From positions 3,508,501 through 3,572,500 of the forward strand of contig NZ_CP114786.1 of assembly GCF_027359675.1 (NCBI RefSeq): DNA of 64,000 nucleotides, read 5' to 3'. The translations under genes and the position numbers were made by a program. The notes under the pieces are model-generated. The model made no database searches. It was not told the DNA's origin and worked only from the letters and a program-made list of their open reading frames with translations. The stretch is from Roseibium sp. Sym1. GTDB taxonomy: Bacteria; Pseudomonadota; Alphaproteobacteria; Rhizobiales; Stappiaceae. Every line of letters begins with the position of its first letter. Within the stretch, counting starts at the first letter, position 1. Of this stretch, positions 1-8,740 are shown one piece after another.

Positions 1-250
1 AGATCGGTCCGGCCTCGATGTTGCGGCCCGGGCTGGCCTTTTCGCAGGAGCAGACCGACATCTGCCCCTGTTTCGTCGTGTGCCACTGACCGTTCCAGTT
101 GGCTCCCAGACCGCTGCACACCCCCGGACACTTGTTCTGCGCATCCGCGTTGTTCCAGATCGGCCCCGCCTCGACATTGTAGGACTGGGCAAGGGCGCTT
201 GCCGGAAGGGCAAGGCACAGGAGGAGAGGGAGGAGAACGTGGCGAAGCAT
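1..250 (-). CDS. Secreted MVL-type mannan-binding lectin, 3' end outside the window
   Basis: An open reading frame starts with ATG at 248-250 and runs off the left edge, giving 83 visible codons. Residues 1-22 form a clear signal peptide (Leu-rich core, ALA-Q cleavage region), so the product is exported. Residues 24-68 read YNVEAGPIWNN, then NKCPGVC, NWNGQW and MSVCSC, which is the signature of the Microcystis viridis lectin (MVL) repeat. The start of a second repeat (NIEAGPI) follows before the edge, so the protein carries at least two tandem repeats, as in MVL. In that family the repeats bind oligomannose glycans. Cysteines at the repeat positions are kept. The biological role here is unknown; sugar binding is inferred from family. 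Confidence 0.8.
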   Translation of the reverse strand, partial: MLRHVLLPLLLCLALPASALAQSYNVEAGPIWNNADAQNKCPGVCSGLGANWNGQWHTTKQGQMSVCSCEKASPGRNIEAGPI

Positions 251-316
251 GTCGAGGTCCAGATATCCGTAGGCGAAACGTCAGGCCGTAGTTACAAATT
301 TACGACTGGCATCGTT

Positions 317-413
317 GGGGTCAGGATCGTTCCTGAACAGGCGGAAAGCGCAAGGAAGTGCAGCGCTCTTTCGGGCATTTCCAACGCCTTCAGGGACGAT
401 CCCGGACCAACCC
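317..413. repeat. Imperfect long palindrome
   Basis: The left part (GGATCGT at 324-330, CCTGA at 332-336, AGCGC near 347) is mirrored on the right (GCGCT at 363, TCAGG near 390, ACGATCC near 396). It can fold into a hairpin of about 97 bases. It lies between the lectin and the HNH gene; no gene was recognised in 251-585. It resembles intergenic palindromic repeat elements, but no second copy is seen in this window. Confidence 0.5.
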
Positions 414-419
414 AAACGG

Positions 420-518
420 GCCGCCCGAAAACTGGGTCCTTTCAGCGTTGCATGTCGTCGAATATGCCCCGCATGTCCTTCCGCCATGCTCCTTGAATGG
501 ACCCAGTTTTCGGGCGGC
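420..518. repeat. Perfect 20-bp inverted repeat with a 59-base loop
   Basis: GCCGCCCGAAAACTGGGTCC at 420-439 is repeated exactly in inverted orientation at 499-518. There is no T-run on either side, so it is not a standard terminator. It directly abuts the palindrome at 317-413. It could be a small palindromic mobile element (MITE or REP-like) or a structured RNA. Confidence 0.55.
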
Positions 519-585
519 GCTGCCAATCGTTAACTTGTCACTACAGCCTAGTCTCTTCGAGGAAAGCGGTCCTGTCGAGCGCATT

Positions 586-1488
586 TCAACTCTTGAAAAC
601 GTTGCTCCGGTGCCAGTCCAGATATCGCGGATGAGGCCTTTTCGTTGGATCAGAAGGTACCAACGCTTTGCGATCCTTGTTCAGAAGGTGGGCGACGTCG
701 TAGTTGAGGTGTCTGGAGGCGAGTATTTCATAATGATCGGAGAGACCTAGCAGGCCTCTGTCAAACATCCAGTGAACTGTTCCGGAGAGGGCAATGCCGT
801 TCTGGACGGAATCATTACCGCCTTTTTCGACAGGAATGATGTGCGCTGCTTCCACTTCGGGACGCCCACGGCCATTGATCAGCCGCAGTCCGGTAAAGGC
901 GCAGGTGCGATCATAGAGTTGGCGAATGTGCTGTCGGAACTTTGCATCTCGAAACGGACGGGACAAAATGATGGTTTGCCGGTTCCGTTCCGCGAACATA
1001 TCAGGCAGTTGGACCTGATCCTGATCGGAGAATCCTTCCGGTAGATCTGACTTGTCCGGGGTATCAACGCGGGCAGGCCAAGGGTCGACTTCCGACAGGC
1101 CCGCGTATGTTATCGCACCTATTTCCTCCGGTTCGACAATTCGAACCGCTTGTTGGGTGCGCCCGCCATTTGGCCTGCCGTCAGGCCGAAACAGTTTTTT
1201 CTCGTAACCACCGTTGTCGGTGTAGGAAACCGGGCTGTCGAAATCGATATAATCCTCAAGGAAAACATAGAAACGGTCCGGATCATTCGGATCTGGACTT
1301 ATGTGTGTCGTGCGGGCAATCGCCGTGTAAAAGCGACCTTTGCTGCGGGGCAACGGTCCGTAGTAGACAATCCAGTCTCCCAGAGTTTGCTGAACCCTTG
1401 AAAGATAGCTTTTGGGGAAATGATACCGCGTGGCCGGATCATCATCATAGATGCTGTCTGGTTTATGGTAGAAAACCGCGTTTGCCAT
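586..1488 (-). CDS. HNH endonuclease with an N-terminal EVE/ASCH-like region
   Basis: A 300-residue protein. The C-terminal part (about 180-260) is an HNH_2-type nuclease domain: C196 in TCAFTG, H216 in EAAHIIPV, N230 in QNGIAL and H239 in VHWMFDRGLL supply the histidine-asparagine-histidine set. The N-terminal 90 residues (GDWIVYYGP, GRFYTAIART, DRFYVFLEDY) look like an EVE/PUA-type fold, which in other proteins reads modified bases. That pairing is seen in modification-dependent restriction enzymes, but the fold call is by eye and uncertain. No methylase or helicase lies beside it, so it is a stand-alone nuclease. The start has no strong ribosome binding site. Confidence 0.7.
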   Translation of the reverse strand: MANAVFYHKPDSIYDDDPATRYHFPKSYLSRVQQTLGDWIVYYGPLPRSKGRFYTAIARTTHISPDPNDPDRFYVFLEDYIDFDSPVSYTDNGGYEKKLFRPDGRPNGGRTQQAVRIVEPEEIGAITYAGLSEVDPWPARVDTPDKSDLPEGFSDQDQVQLPDMFAERNRQTIILSRPFRDAKFRQHIRQLYDRTCAFTGLRLINGRGRPEVEAAHIIPVEKGGNDSVQNGIALSGTVHWMFDRGLLGLSDHYEILASRHLNYDVAHLLNKDRKALVPSDPTKRPHPRYLDWHRSNVFKS

Positions 1489-1578
1489 GAACCGAATTGA
1501 CCGTTGAATTTGCTGCCGAATTCAACCTATCCGATAACCGTTTGCAGTCAAACGCGGTTCTTTGAAAACCTACTCCCC

Positions 1579-3096
1579 TCAATCGCCCCTCGGATACCGC
1601 TGGCTTTCCTCGACCACGTTGAGGTCCATGTGGTTGCGCATGTAGCGCTCGGAGGCCTGTTGCAGGGGCTGGTAGTCCCAGGGGAAATAGGCGCCGTTCC
1701 TGAGGGCCTCGTAGACGATCCAGCGTCTTGCCTGGGATTGGCGGACCTCGGCGTCATAGGCGCTCATGTCCCATTTCCGGCCCGTGATCTCGGCAAACCT
1801 GACGGCGGTGTCGGCATGGGCCGGGTCGGCGGCCAGGTTCCTGAGCTCGTGCGGGTCCTCGTCGAGATTGAACAGCTGCGGCGGGTCGAGCTCGCAATGG
1901 GTGTATTTCCACGGGCCCTGGCGGATCGCCACCAGCGGCGCATAGGAGGCTTCGGCGGCATATTCCATCAGCACGGGTTCGGTGCGTGCCGTGCCGTTCG
2001 CCAACGGCACCAGCGACATGCCGTCTGTCCAGGGCATGATCTCGCTCATGTCGATGCCGCCGAGGTCGCAGACCGTCGGCAGCACGTCGAGCGTCGAGAC
2101 CGGGGTGGAGATGTGCGCGGGGGAAAGGTCCTTGTCGCACACCATCAGCGGCACGCGCGAGGATCCCTCGAAGAAGGACATCTTGAACCACAGGCCGCGT
2201 TCGCCGAGCATGTCGCCGTGGTCGGACACGAACAGGATGGTGGTGTCGTCGGCCAGATGCATGGCGTCCAGCGCGTGCAGGATCTCGCCGATCTTGTCGT
2301 CCAGGTAGGAGATGTTGGCGAAATAGGCGCGGCGTGAGCGGCGGATATTGTCCTCGGTGATGTCGAAGTTGCGCCAGTCGTTGGCATCGAAGATGCGCTT
2401 CGAATGCGGGTCGTGGTCGTCATAGTCCATGGCCGGAACCGGCGGCAGCAGGTGTTCGCAGTCCTCGTAGAGATCCCAGTATTTCTTCCGCGCCACGTAA
2501 GGATCGTGCGGATGGGTGAAGCTGACGGTCAGGCAGAAGGGGCGGTCGTATTTGCCGCGGCCATAGTCGTGCAGCTTGCGCACCGCCTGGAAGGCGACAT
2601 CGTCGTCATATTCCATCTGGTTGGAAATCTCGGCAACCCCGGCCCCGGTGACCGAGCCCATGTTGTGATACCACCAGTCGATGCGCTCGCCCGGCTTGCG
2701 GTAATCCGGCGTCCAGCCGAAATCGGCCGGGTAGATGTCGGTAGTCAGGCGTTCCTCGAAGCCATGCATCTGGTCCGGGCCGACGAAATGCATCTTGCCC
2801 GACAGGCAGGTGGTGTAGCCCGCGCGCCGCAGGTGGTGGGCATAGGTCGGGATGTCGGAGGCGAATTCGGCGGCGTTGTCATAGACGCCGGTGCGGCGCG
2901 GTAACTGGCCGGACATGAAGCTGGCACGGCCCGGCGCGCAGAGTGGCGACGCCGTGTAGGTGTTTTCGAATCGCACGGAACGCCCGGCCAGCTTCTTCAG
3001 GTTCGGCGCATGAAGAAAATCGGCCGGACCATCGGGAAACAGGGTCCCGTTCAACTGGTCCACCATCAGGATCAGGATGTTCTTGCGCTTCGCCAT
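1579..3096 (-). CDS. betC: Choline-sulfatase
   Basis: A 505-residue sulfatase of the alkaline-phosphatase superfamily, the usual length of BetC. It would hydrolyse choline-O-sulfate to choline and sulfate in the cytoplasm, feeding glycine betaine synthesis. The formylglycine motif C-x-P-x-R is present as LCAPGR with the modified cysteine at C53. The metal site is present as MVDQLNG near the N terminus and VSDHGDMLGERG in the middle. The C-terminal Trp- and Arg-rich tail (RRWIVYEALRNG, HMDLNVVEESQR) is typical of choline-sulfatases. The ATG is preceded by GGAGGTGCAGC. The gene is divergent from a binding-protein gene, with a BetI-like site between them. The rest of the bet operon is not in the window. 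Confidence 0.88.
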   Translation of the reverse strand: MAKRKNILILMVDQLNGTLFPDGPADFLHAPNLKKLAGRSVRFENTYTASPLCAPGRASFMSGQLPRRTGVYDNAAEFASDIPTYAHHLRRAGYTTCLSGKMHFVGPDQMHGFEERLTTDIYPADFGWTPDYRKPGERIDWWYHNMGSVTGAGVAEISNQMEYDDDVAFQAVRKLHDYGRGKYDRPFCLTVSFTHPHDPYVARKKYWDLYEDCEHLLPPVPAMDYDDHDPHSKRIFDANDWRNFDITEDNIRRSRRAYFANISYLDDKIGEILHALDAMHLADDTTILFVSDHGDMLGERGLWFKMSFFEGSSRVPLMVCDKDLSPAHISTPVSTLDVLPTVCDLGGIDMSEIMPWTDGMSLVPLANGTARTEPVLMEYAAEASYAPLVAIRQGPWKYTHCELDPPQLFNLDEDPHELRNLAADPAHADTAVRFAEITGRKWDMSAYDAEVRQSQARRWIVYEALRNGAYFPWDYQPLQQASERYMRNHMDLNVVEESQRYPRGD

Positions 3097-3149
3097 GCTG
3101 CACCTCCACTCACGGAAAGACGTGTCTGCAGGAGTGTTAGCTTTTTTTT

Positions 3150-3167
3150 AATTGAGCGATCAATCAA
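3150..3167. promoter_or_regulatory. BetI-like operator between betC and the binding-protein gene
   Basis: ATTGA-GCGA-TCAAT at 3151-3164, with flanking A/T bases, is an inverted repeat close to the TTGATTGA/TTCAAT type of site known for the choline-responsive repressor BetI. Its place in the divergent region fits control of betC by choline. No betI gene is visible here. Confidence 0.5.
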
Positions 3168-3302
3168 AAACGTCATAGTATGAAAAACAGACGTCCTGCT
3201 GCTGGAGACCTACTGGCAGGGCGTCGAGGCGTTCAGGGCAGATTCTTACGCGCATGCGCGTTCCATTGCGTCAATTTCGCATCTGAAACACAAAGAGGGG
3301 AC

Positions 3303-4883
3303 ATGAAAATGAGAAACCACAACAAGCCGATCCTGCAATCCGGCGTTTCTCGGCGCAGTATTCTTCAGGGCACCGCCGCCATTGGCGCAACCGCGTTTGC
3401 CAGCCAGTTCGGTGTCGGTCCGGCGGCCGCGCAGCCCAAGAAGGGCGGCACCTTCAGGGTCGGGATTGCCGCCGGCAACACCAGCGAAAACTACGATCCG
3501 GGCACCTGGGACAATGTCTTCGTGCAGGTGTTCGCCACGTCCCGCCACGGTTACCTCATCGAAATCACCCCGGATGGTAGTCTGATCGGCGAAGTGGCGG
3601 AAAGCTGGGAAGCGTCTCCCGACGCCACCGTCTGGACCTTCAAGATCCGCCAGGGCATCGAGTATCACAGTGGCGGCACGGTCAAGCCGGAAGACGTGGT
3701 GGCCTCGATAAACTATCACCGTGGCGAGAACAGCACCTCGGCGGCCAAGCCGTTCGTCGATCCGATCAAGGATATCAGCGTCGACGGCGACAGTGTCGTG
3801 TTCACGCTGGAAGCGGGCAATGCCGACTTCCCGTTCGTGGTCAGCGACTATCACCTGCCGATCATGAAATCCTCCGACGGCAAGATCGACCCGACCAGCA
3901 GCGACGGTTGCGGCCCCTACAAGGTGACCAACTACGAGCCGGGCGTCATTGCCGAGCTGACCAGGAACCCGAACTACTGGAAGACCGACCGGGCCCATTT
4001 CGACGACGTCAAGCTGCTGACCATCGTCGACCCGGCAGCACGCCAGTCGGCGCTCCTGACCGGCAACGTGGATGTCATCGACCAGGTGGACCTGAAGACC
4101 GTCGGCCTTTTCAAGCGGTCGCCGAACGTGACGATCCTGTCGACCACGGGCACGCAGCACTACACCTTCGCGATGGACACCCGTGCCGCACCGTTCAACG
4201 ACAACAATGTACGCATGGCCCTCAAATACGGCGTCGATCGCCAGGAACTCGTCGACAAGATCCTGTTCGGCTACGGCGCGGTCGGCAACGACCATCCTAT
4301 CAGCCCGTCGAACCGTTTCTTCGCGGACGACCTGGAACAGACCACCTACGATCCGGACAAGTCGAAATACTATCTCAAGCAGGCCGGTCTCGATTCCCTC
4401 GACGTGAGCCTGTCAGCGGCCGAAGCGGCCTTTGGCGGCGCGGTCGACGCGGCGGTGCTTTTCTCCAACAGTGCGGAGAAGGCCGGCATCAACATCAAGC
4501 CCGTGCGCGAGCCGAATGACGGTTACTGGTCGGATGTCTGGATGAAAAAGCCGTTCTGCGCGGTGTACTGGGGCGGACGTCCGACGGAAGACTGGATGTT
4601 CTCCGTGGCCTATGCGTCGGGTGCACCGTGGAACGACACCTACTGGGAGAACGCCCGCTTCAACGAGTTGCTGAAGACGGCCCGTTCCGAGCTGGACGAA
4701 ACCAAGCGCGCGGACATGTACCGCGAAATGCAGAACCTGGTACGGACCGATGGCGGCGTGATCATTCCGATGTTCGCCAGCTATGTGATGGCGCACAACG
4801 AGAAGGTCCAGCATCCGGAGAAAGTTGCCGCCAACTGGACCCTTGACGGCTTCCGGGCCGTCGAGCGCTGGTGGTTCGCCTGA
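3303..4883 (+). CDS. ABC transporter substrate-binding protein, family 5 (peptide/nickel type), Tat-exported
   Basis: A 526-residue periplasmic binding protein of SBP family 5. I start it at ATG 3303, which has AGAGGGG just upstream; an upstream extension to 3180 is possible but lacks a binding site. The N terminus holds a Tat signal (SRRSILQG, hydrophobic stretch, AAAQ cleavage). Family traits include the early KKGGTFRVG strand, TPDGSLIGEVAESWE and the repeated Tyr/Trp lobes to the end (LDGFRAVERWWFA). No permease or ATPase genes follow; a strong terminator and a MerR gene do, so it is an orphan component. Its position opposite choline-sulfatase hints at a choline-related or osmolyte ligand, but that is inference only. 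Confidence 0.82.
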   Translation: MKMRNHNKPILQSGVSRRSILQGTAAIGATAFASQFGVGPAAAQPKKGGTFRVGIAAGNTSENYDPGTWDNVFVQVFATSRHGYLIEITPDGSLIGEVAESWEASPDATVWTFKIRQGIEYHSGGTVKPEDVVASINYHRGENSTSAAKPFVDPIKDISVDGDSVVFTLEAGNADFPFVVSDYHLPIMKSSDGKIDPTSSDGCGPYKVTNYEPGVIAELTRNPNYWKTDRAHFDDVKLLTIVDPAARQSALLTGNVDVIDQVDLKTVGLFKRSPNVTILSTTGTQHYTFAMDTRAAPFNDNNVRMALKYGVDRQELVDKILFGYGAVGNDHPISPSNRFFADDLEQTTYDPDKSKYYLKQAGLDSLDVSLSAAEAAFGGAVDAAVLFSNSAEKAGINIKPVREPNDGYWSDVWMKKPFCAVYWGGRPTEDWMFSVAYASGAPWNDTYWENARFNELLKTARSELDETKRADMYREMQNLVRTDGGVIIPMFASYVMAHNEKVQHPEKVAANWTLDGFRAVERWWFA

Positions 4884-4979
4884 CGAGGGCCAGCCGGCAG
4901 CGATAAGCCGGGATCAGGTCTGGCGCTTCGTCAGGTCGGGTCGAAAAACCGGACATTGCTCCCTGCGAGTATTTCCCTT

Positions 4980-5012
4980 CGGCCGGCGGTCTCTCCGCCG
5001 GCCGTTTTTTTT
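4980..5012 (+). terminator. Rho-independent terminator of the binding-protein gene
   Basis: Stem CGGCCGGCGG at 4980-4989 pairs with CCGCCGGCCG at 4995-5004 around a 5-base loop, followed by eight T at 5005-5012. Confidence 0.9.
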
Positions 5013-5014
5013 GC

Positions 5015-5045
5015 TTGACCTGGAGTGCACTCCAGCCGGTAGGTG
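5015..5045 (+). promoter_or_regulatory. MerR-type promoter/operator with a 19-bp spacer
   Basis: TTGACC at 5015-5020 and TAGGTG at 5040-5045 are separated by 19 bp. The spacer carries the perfect palindrome CTGGAGTGCACTCCAG (5020-5035). An overlong spacer with a central dyad is the hallmark of promoters that MerR proteins activate by DNA distortion. It sits 34 bp before the merR start, so it should control the merR-CMD pair. Confidence 0.85.
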
Positions 5046-5078
5046 ACGGAAATCGTTCCGTTCGGAGACAGTCAGTAG

Positions 5079-5555
5079 ATGAAGATTGGCGACCTTGCCG
5101 AAAGGTCGGGGCTCAGCACCGACACCCTGCGCTACTACGAAAAGATCGGCCTTCTACCGCGTCCCTTGCGGGATGGCGGCGGGCGGCGGGTCTACGATGC
5201 GACGATCCTCAGGTGGATCGATTTCCTTGACCGGTTGAAATCCACCGGCATGGGCATCAGGGACCGGCTGCGCTATGCGGAGCTGCGCGGCAAAGGCGCC
5301 GCGTCGCTGACCGAACGCCGGGAAATGCTCGAAACGCACCGGCACAAGGTTGCAGGCGATATCGGCAGGCTCACCGAGATGCTGGCTGTTCTGGACGATA
5401 AAATCGATCTCTACAGAAGGATGGAAGCGGGTGAGACCGTTGATCCCGCCTTCGAAACCTGCGCCCGGACCGAACACGGTGCGCCGTCCAGACAGGAAAA
5501 ACCGACCCATGAGCACAGCCCTGGAACGCGGCCGCGCGCTGACGCAGAAGCTTAA
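5079..5555 (+). CDS. MerR family transcriptional regulator
   Basis: A 158-residue regulator. Residues 1-70 are the MerR winged helix (MKIGDLAERSGLSTDTLRYYEKIGLL, given here as the first helix-turn-helix and wing), followed by a long dimerisation helix at about 78-115. The operator upstream resembles those of the NmlR/AdhR aldehyde- and nitrosative-stress group, which also often sits beside CMD-family genes. However, the cysteine those proteins carry after the DNA-binding part is absent; the only cysteine is C128 near the C terminus. The last 47 bases overlap the next gene in another frame, so the two are translationally linked and the tail (PTHEHSPGTRPRADAEA) may be unstructured. Confidence 0.85.
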   Translation: MKIGDLAERSGLSTDTLRYYEKIGLLPRPLRDGGGRRVYDATILRWIDFLDRLKSTGMGIRDRLRYAELRGKGAASLTERREMLETHRHKVAGDIGRLTEMLAVLDDKIDLYRRMEAGETVDPAFETCARTEHGAPSRQEKPTHEHSPGTRPRADAEA

Positions 5556-5904
5556 TCCCGATCTGGAGAAGGTCCTCTCGGACCGCTACGACGATCTCTT
5601 GCCGGAGTTCAGCGAAAGCCTGATCGAGTGGGCCTATGGCCGTCACTACGCCCGGCCGGGCCTGGATCTGAAAACCCGGCAATTATGCACCATAGCCGCC
5701 CTGACGGTGCTGGGCGGCCAGACGGGCCCGCAGCTCAAGATCAACATAGAGCACACGCTGGCGGCCGGCGCCGGCCGGACCGAGATTGTCGAGGCGATCT
5801 GGCAGATGGCTGTCTATGGCGGGCTGCCGGCAGCGATCAACGGTCTCAACGCGGCGCGGGAGGTGTTCGAGATGCGGGACGGCCAGGCGGCCTCAACCGC
5901 CTGA
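5509..5904 (+). CDS. Carboxymuconolactone decarboxylase (CMD) family protein
   Basis: A 131-residue protein starting at ATG 5509, inside the 3' end of the merR gene. It has the CMD core: LDLKTRQLCTIAAL, then the long helix with KINIEHTLAAGAGRTEI and VEAIWQMAVYGGLPAAINGL. It resembles 4-carboxymuconolactone decarboxylase-like proteins rather than AhpD because there is no C-x-x-C pair; only one cysteine is seen in the core. Family members act as decarboxylases or as stress-related peroxidases, and co-transcription with a MerR regulator favours a stress or detoxification role. The specific substrate cannot be told. Confidence 0.8.
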   Translation: MSTALERGRALTQKLNPDLEKVLSDRYDDLLPEFSESLIEWAYGRHYARPGLDLKTRQLCTIAALTVLGGQTGPQLKINIEHTLAAGAGRTEIVEAIWQMAVYGGLPAAINGLNAAREVFEMRDGQAASTA

Positions 5905-5932
5905 CTTCAGTCCGGGTGAGACGTGTGGCGGC

Positions 5933-8455
5933 TCAGGCCGCCGCCACATCCTTCAGGAAGCGGTCGATGCGGGTGGTGACCTCGGCCAGCTGGCTGGTGG
6001 CGGCGCCGGCGATGTCTTCCACCGCCCTGGCCGACTGGCTGGTCTCGCTCGAGCCTTGCGACAGGTCGCCGATATTGTCCGACACGCTGGCGGTCTGGTC
6101 CGCGGCCTGGGAAACGCCGCTGGAGATTTCCGCGGTGGCGTCGGCCTGCTGCTTGACGGAACTGGCCATGGCGGCGGCTGTCTCGTTGACCGCATCCATC
6201 ATGCCCATGATCCCGCTGATCGCCTCGACCGCACCATTGGTGGCCTGCTGGATCTCGCGCACCTGGCTGGAGATCTCGTCGGTTGCCTTGGCGGTCTGGC
6301 CGGCAAGCGACTTGACTTCCGAAGCGACGACCGCGAACCCCTTGCCGGCTTCGCCGGCGCGCGCCGCCTCGATGGTGGCGTTGAGTGCCAGCAGGTTGGT
6401 CTGTTCGGCGATCTCCTGGATCAGCTGAACCACGGCGCCGATGCGTTCCGCTGCGGCGGACAGGCCGCGGATCTGGTCGTTGGAGGTCTTGGTGGCTCCG
6501 GCCACTTCCTCGACCCGGCTGAGCGTGTCGCCGACCTGACGGCCGACTTCCTGGACCGACGCGGTCAGTTCCTCGGTGGCCGCGGCAATTGTCTGGACGT
6601 TCTGGCTGGCCTGGCTGGAGGCTGTGCTGACATCCTCGCTGCGGCCGGTTGTGGTGCGGGCGATTTCGGAGAGTTGCTCGGCCGTGTTGTCGAGCTGATG
6701 CATGTTGCCGGTCACGGTGTCGAGTGCGGCCTTGATGTCCTGGCGGAAATCGGCGACGAGCGCATCAACCGTATCCTGGCGCCGGCGTACCTCTTCCTGG
6801 CTGGCCTCGGTCTCCGCTTCCAGGCGCATGCGTTCCCGCTCGCGGTCACAGAAGGTTGCGACCGCCTTTGCCATGTGGCCGATCTCGTCCTTGCGGGCGG
6901 CAGCGGGAAGCTCGAGATCCGTCTCGCCGTCCTTCAGTTTGAGCATGGCGCCGGTCAGGCTGCGGATCGGCCGGATGATTGCGCCGGACAGGATCACGAC
7001 AAAGGCGATGCCAAGGGCAAGGGCCAGCGCCAGGGTCAGGGAGATCTGCGTCTGGGCCGCAGCGGCACTGGACACCGCAGTCTCGCCGGACAAAGCGCTG
7101 ATGGCCTCGGCCTGTTCAGTGAGCGAGGCGGCGGCGGCCGCAAAATCGTGCTGGCTGGCGTGCAGGGTGGACGTTGCCGTCATGACGGTGCCGAAGGCCG
7201 TCTCGAGCTTCGGCAGGTCCTCGTTCCCGGCGGTGACAAGGGTCTTGAGCGGGCCGTTCAGGAGATCGGTGAGCGCCTTGTCCGAAGTGTTCTTGCCGGC
7301 CGCGGTGCGCACGGTCTCCAGGTTGCCGAGTTCCGTCAGGGCATCATCGAGATAGAGCTGAAAGGCCCCTGAAGCGTCTTCGGAAGAGGTGTTCAGGAAA
7401 TCGGCATAGGCGCTGCGCACGCCCAGGACGCCGCGGGCGAAGCTCTGCGTATAGTTCGACAGGAGGGCAATGTCCGCCGTCGCCTTGTCGAAGTCGCGCA
7501 GCTCCTGCGTCAGGGCGTCGATCGGTTCCTCCGCCCCCTTGATGATGGCGTCGGCGAGCGTGACGAGCTCCTGTGTGGCCGGTTGGAGGCTCTTGGTCCA
7601 GGCGTCGCCTTCCGGAGACTTCAGGTGGTTTTTCAGCAGCTTTGCATAGGCTTTGGAGGCCTTGGTCAGCTTCTTGACATCGGACTTGAGCGTGTCGGTC
7701 TTGACCGTCCGGCGTACCGCCTTGGCATCCTTGTCCAGGTCCTTGACCCGGTCTTCGAGCGTCTTGGCGAGAGACTTGTCCGGATCGGAAGCAAAGGCCT
7801 CGGCTTCCTGCGCCAGCACGATGGTCGCGATGCGCATGTCACTGAGGCGGGGCGCCACCTTGGACAGGTCGTTCATCTTGCCTTCATTGGTGATCGCGAG
7901 GGCGGAGCGGTAGGCGGCAAGTTTCTTGTATTCCTCGAATGCCTGGTTGGTGGTCTCGACGAGGCCACTGGTCAGGGCATCCAGGTCGTCGGCTGCGGCG
8001 TCACGGTCCCGCCGGGTCTGACGCAGGCGCGCGAAACTGTTTTCCAGTCCGGAGACAATGTCCGCGAGATCCGCCGCGACCTGAGGCTGACCTTCGGCAA
8101 GCTGTCGGCTTTCGTCCGCGATTGATGCGATTTCACCCTGGACGGCATTGGCGGCAGTGCTGCTGCCGTCACTTGCAAAGGTCTGGGCATGAATTTGCAG
8201 TTGCGGCACGCTGCCGAGCAGCTCGTTGGCCGCCTTGGCCGTTGTCACCGAGTTTTTGACCTGGGAGCCGGCGATCAGGCCTCCGGCGCCCACGCCGAGC
8301 GCACAGAGCAACATTGCACCGAAACCGATTTGAAGCTGCGTCTTGATCGGCCAGTCCAGAAACGGGCGTTGGCGTGCCGGGATGCCGGCACGGGCAGGCG
8401 TGCTGGCGGAAACCTGTTTGTTTGTCTTCCTGAATGGAAGCTTGGCGAACGTCAT
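5933..8455 (-). CDS. Methyl-accepting chemotaxis protein with a large periplasmic sensor
   Basis: An 840-residue chemoreceptor. TM1 lies at about 41-63 and TM2 at about 468-490, enclosing a helical periplasmic sensor of about 400 residues with no family I recognise. A HAMP segment follows ([15 protein letters not shown]), then the cytoplasmic signalling hairpin with the conserved tip near 678-715 ([22 protein letters not shown] split over two helices). The C terminus ends in RFLKDVAAA without a CheR-tethering pentapeptide. It signals to CheA/CheW in polar arrays. It stands alone, convergent with the CMD gene, and no che genes are in the window. The ligand is unknown. Confidence 0.93.
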   Translation of the reverse strand: MTFAKLPFRKTNKQVSASTPARAGIPARQRPFLDWPIKTQLQIGFGAMLLCALGVGAGGLIAGSQVKNSVTTAKAANELLGSVPQLQIHAQTFASDGSSTAANAVQGEIASIADESRQLAEGQPQVAADLADIVSGLENSFARLRQTRRDRDAAADDLDALTSGLVETTNQAFEEYKKLAAYRSALAITNEGKMNDLSKVAPRLSDMRIATIVLAQEAEAFASDPDKSLAKTLEDRVKDLDKDAKAVRRTVKTDTLKSDVKKLTKASKAYAKLLKNHLKSPEGDAWTKSLQPATQELVTLADAIIKGAEEPIDALTQELRDFDKATADIALLSNYTQSFARGVLGVRSAYADFLNTSSEDASGAFQLYLDDALTELGNLETVRTAAGKNTSDKALTDLLNGPLKTLVTAGNEDLPKLETAFGTVMTATSTLHASQHDFAAAAASLTEQAEAISALSGETAVSSAAAAQTQISLTLALALALGIAFVVILSGAIIRPIRSLTGAMLKLKDGETDLELPAAARKDEIGHMAKAVATFCDRERERMRLEAETEASQEEVRRRQDTVDALVADFRQDIKAALDTVTGNMHQLDNTAEQLSEIARTTTGRSEDVSTASSQASQNVQTIAAATEELTASVQEVGRQVGDTLSRVEEVAGATKTSNDQIRGLSAAAERIGAVVQLIQEIAEQTNLLALNATIEAARAGEAGKGFAVVASEVKSLAGQTAKATDEISSQVREIQQATNGAVEAISGIMGMMDAVNETAAAMASSVKQQADATAEISSGVSQAADQTASVSDNIGDLSQGSSETSQSARAVEDIAGAATSQLAEVTTRIDRFLKDVAAA

Positions 8456-8740
8456 TCTGATGCTCCGGACGCTGGATCGATGCCATCAGTCTGCCGTGAA
8501 ACTATTAAGAAGATCCAAAGGATATCTGCGCTAAATGTAAGCGGTAACTTGTATATTTGTTGGGCAAATTGTACAAATTTAAGTCTATATTCTAGATGTG
8601 ACTTGAATGCAGGTGGGTGGCGAAGTTAATTCGCTGTTTCTGCTTACGTTGCGGCAAAGGCCGTGGCCGGATGCGGGGCCATGCCGTCAAGGCCCGCAGG
8701 TGTTCGTTCATCTCGTGCGCGCCGGACGTTTCAGGCCGAA

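Noticed and set aside
3180..3302. Longer N terminus of the family 5 binding protein
   Set aside because: The upstream start has no binding site, and the Tat signal fits a start at 3303 with AGAGGGG before it.
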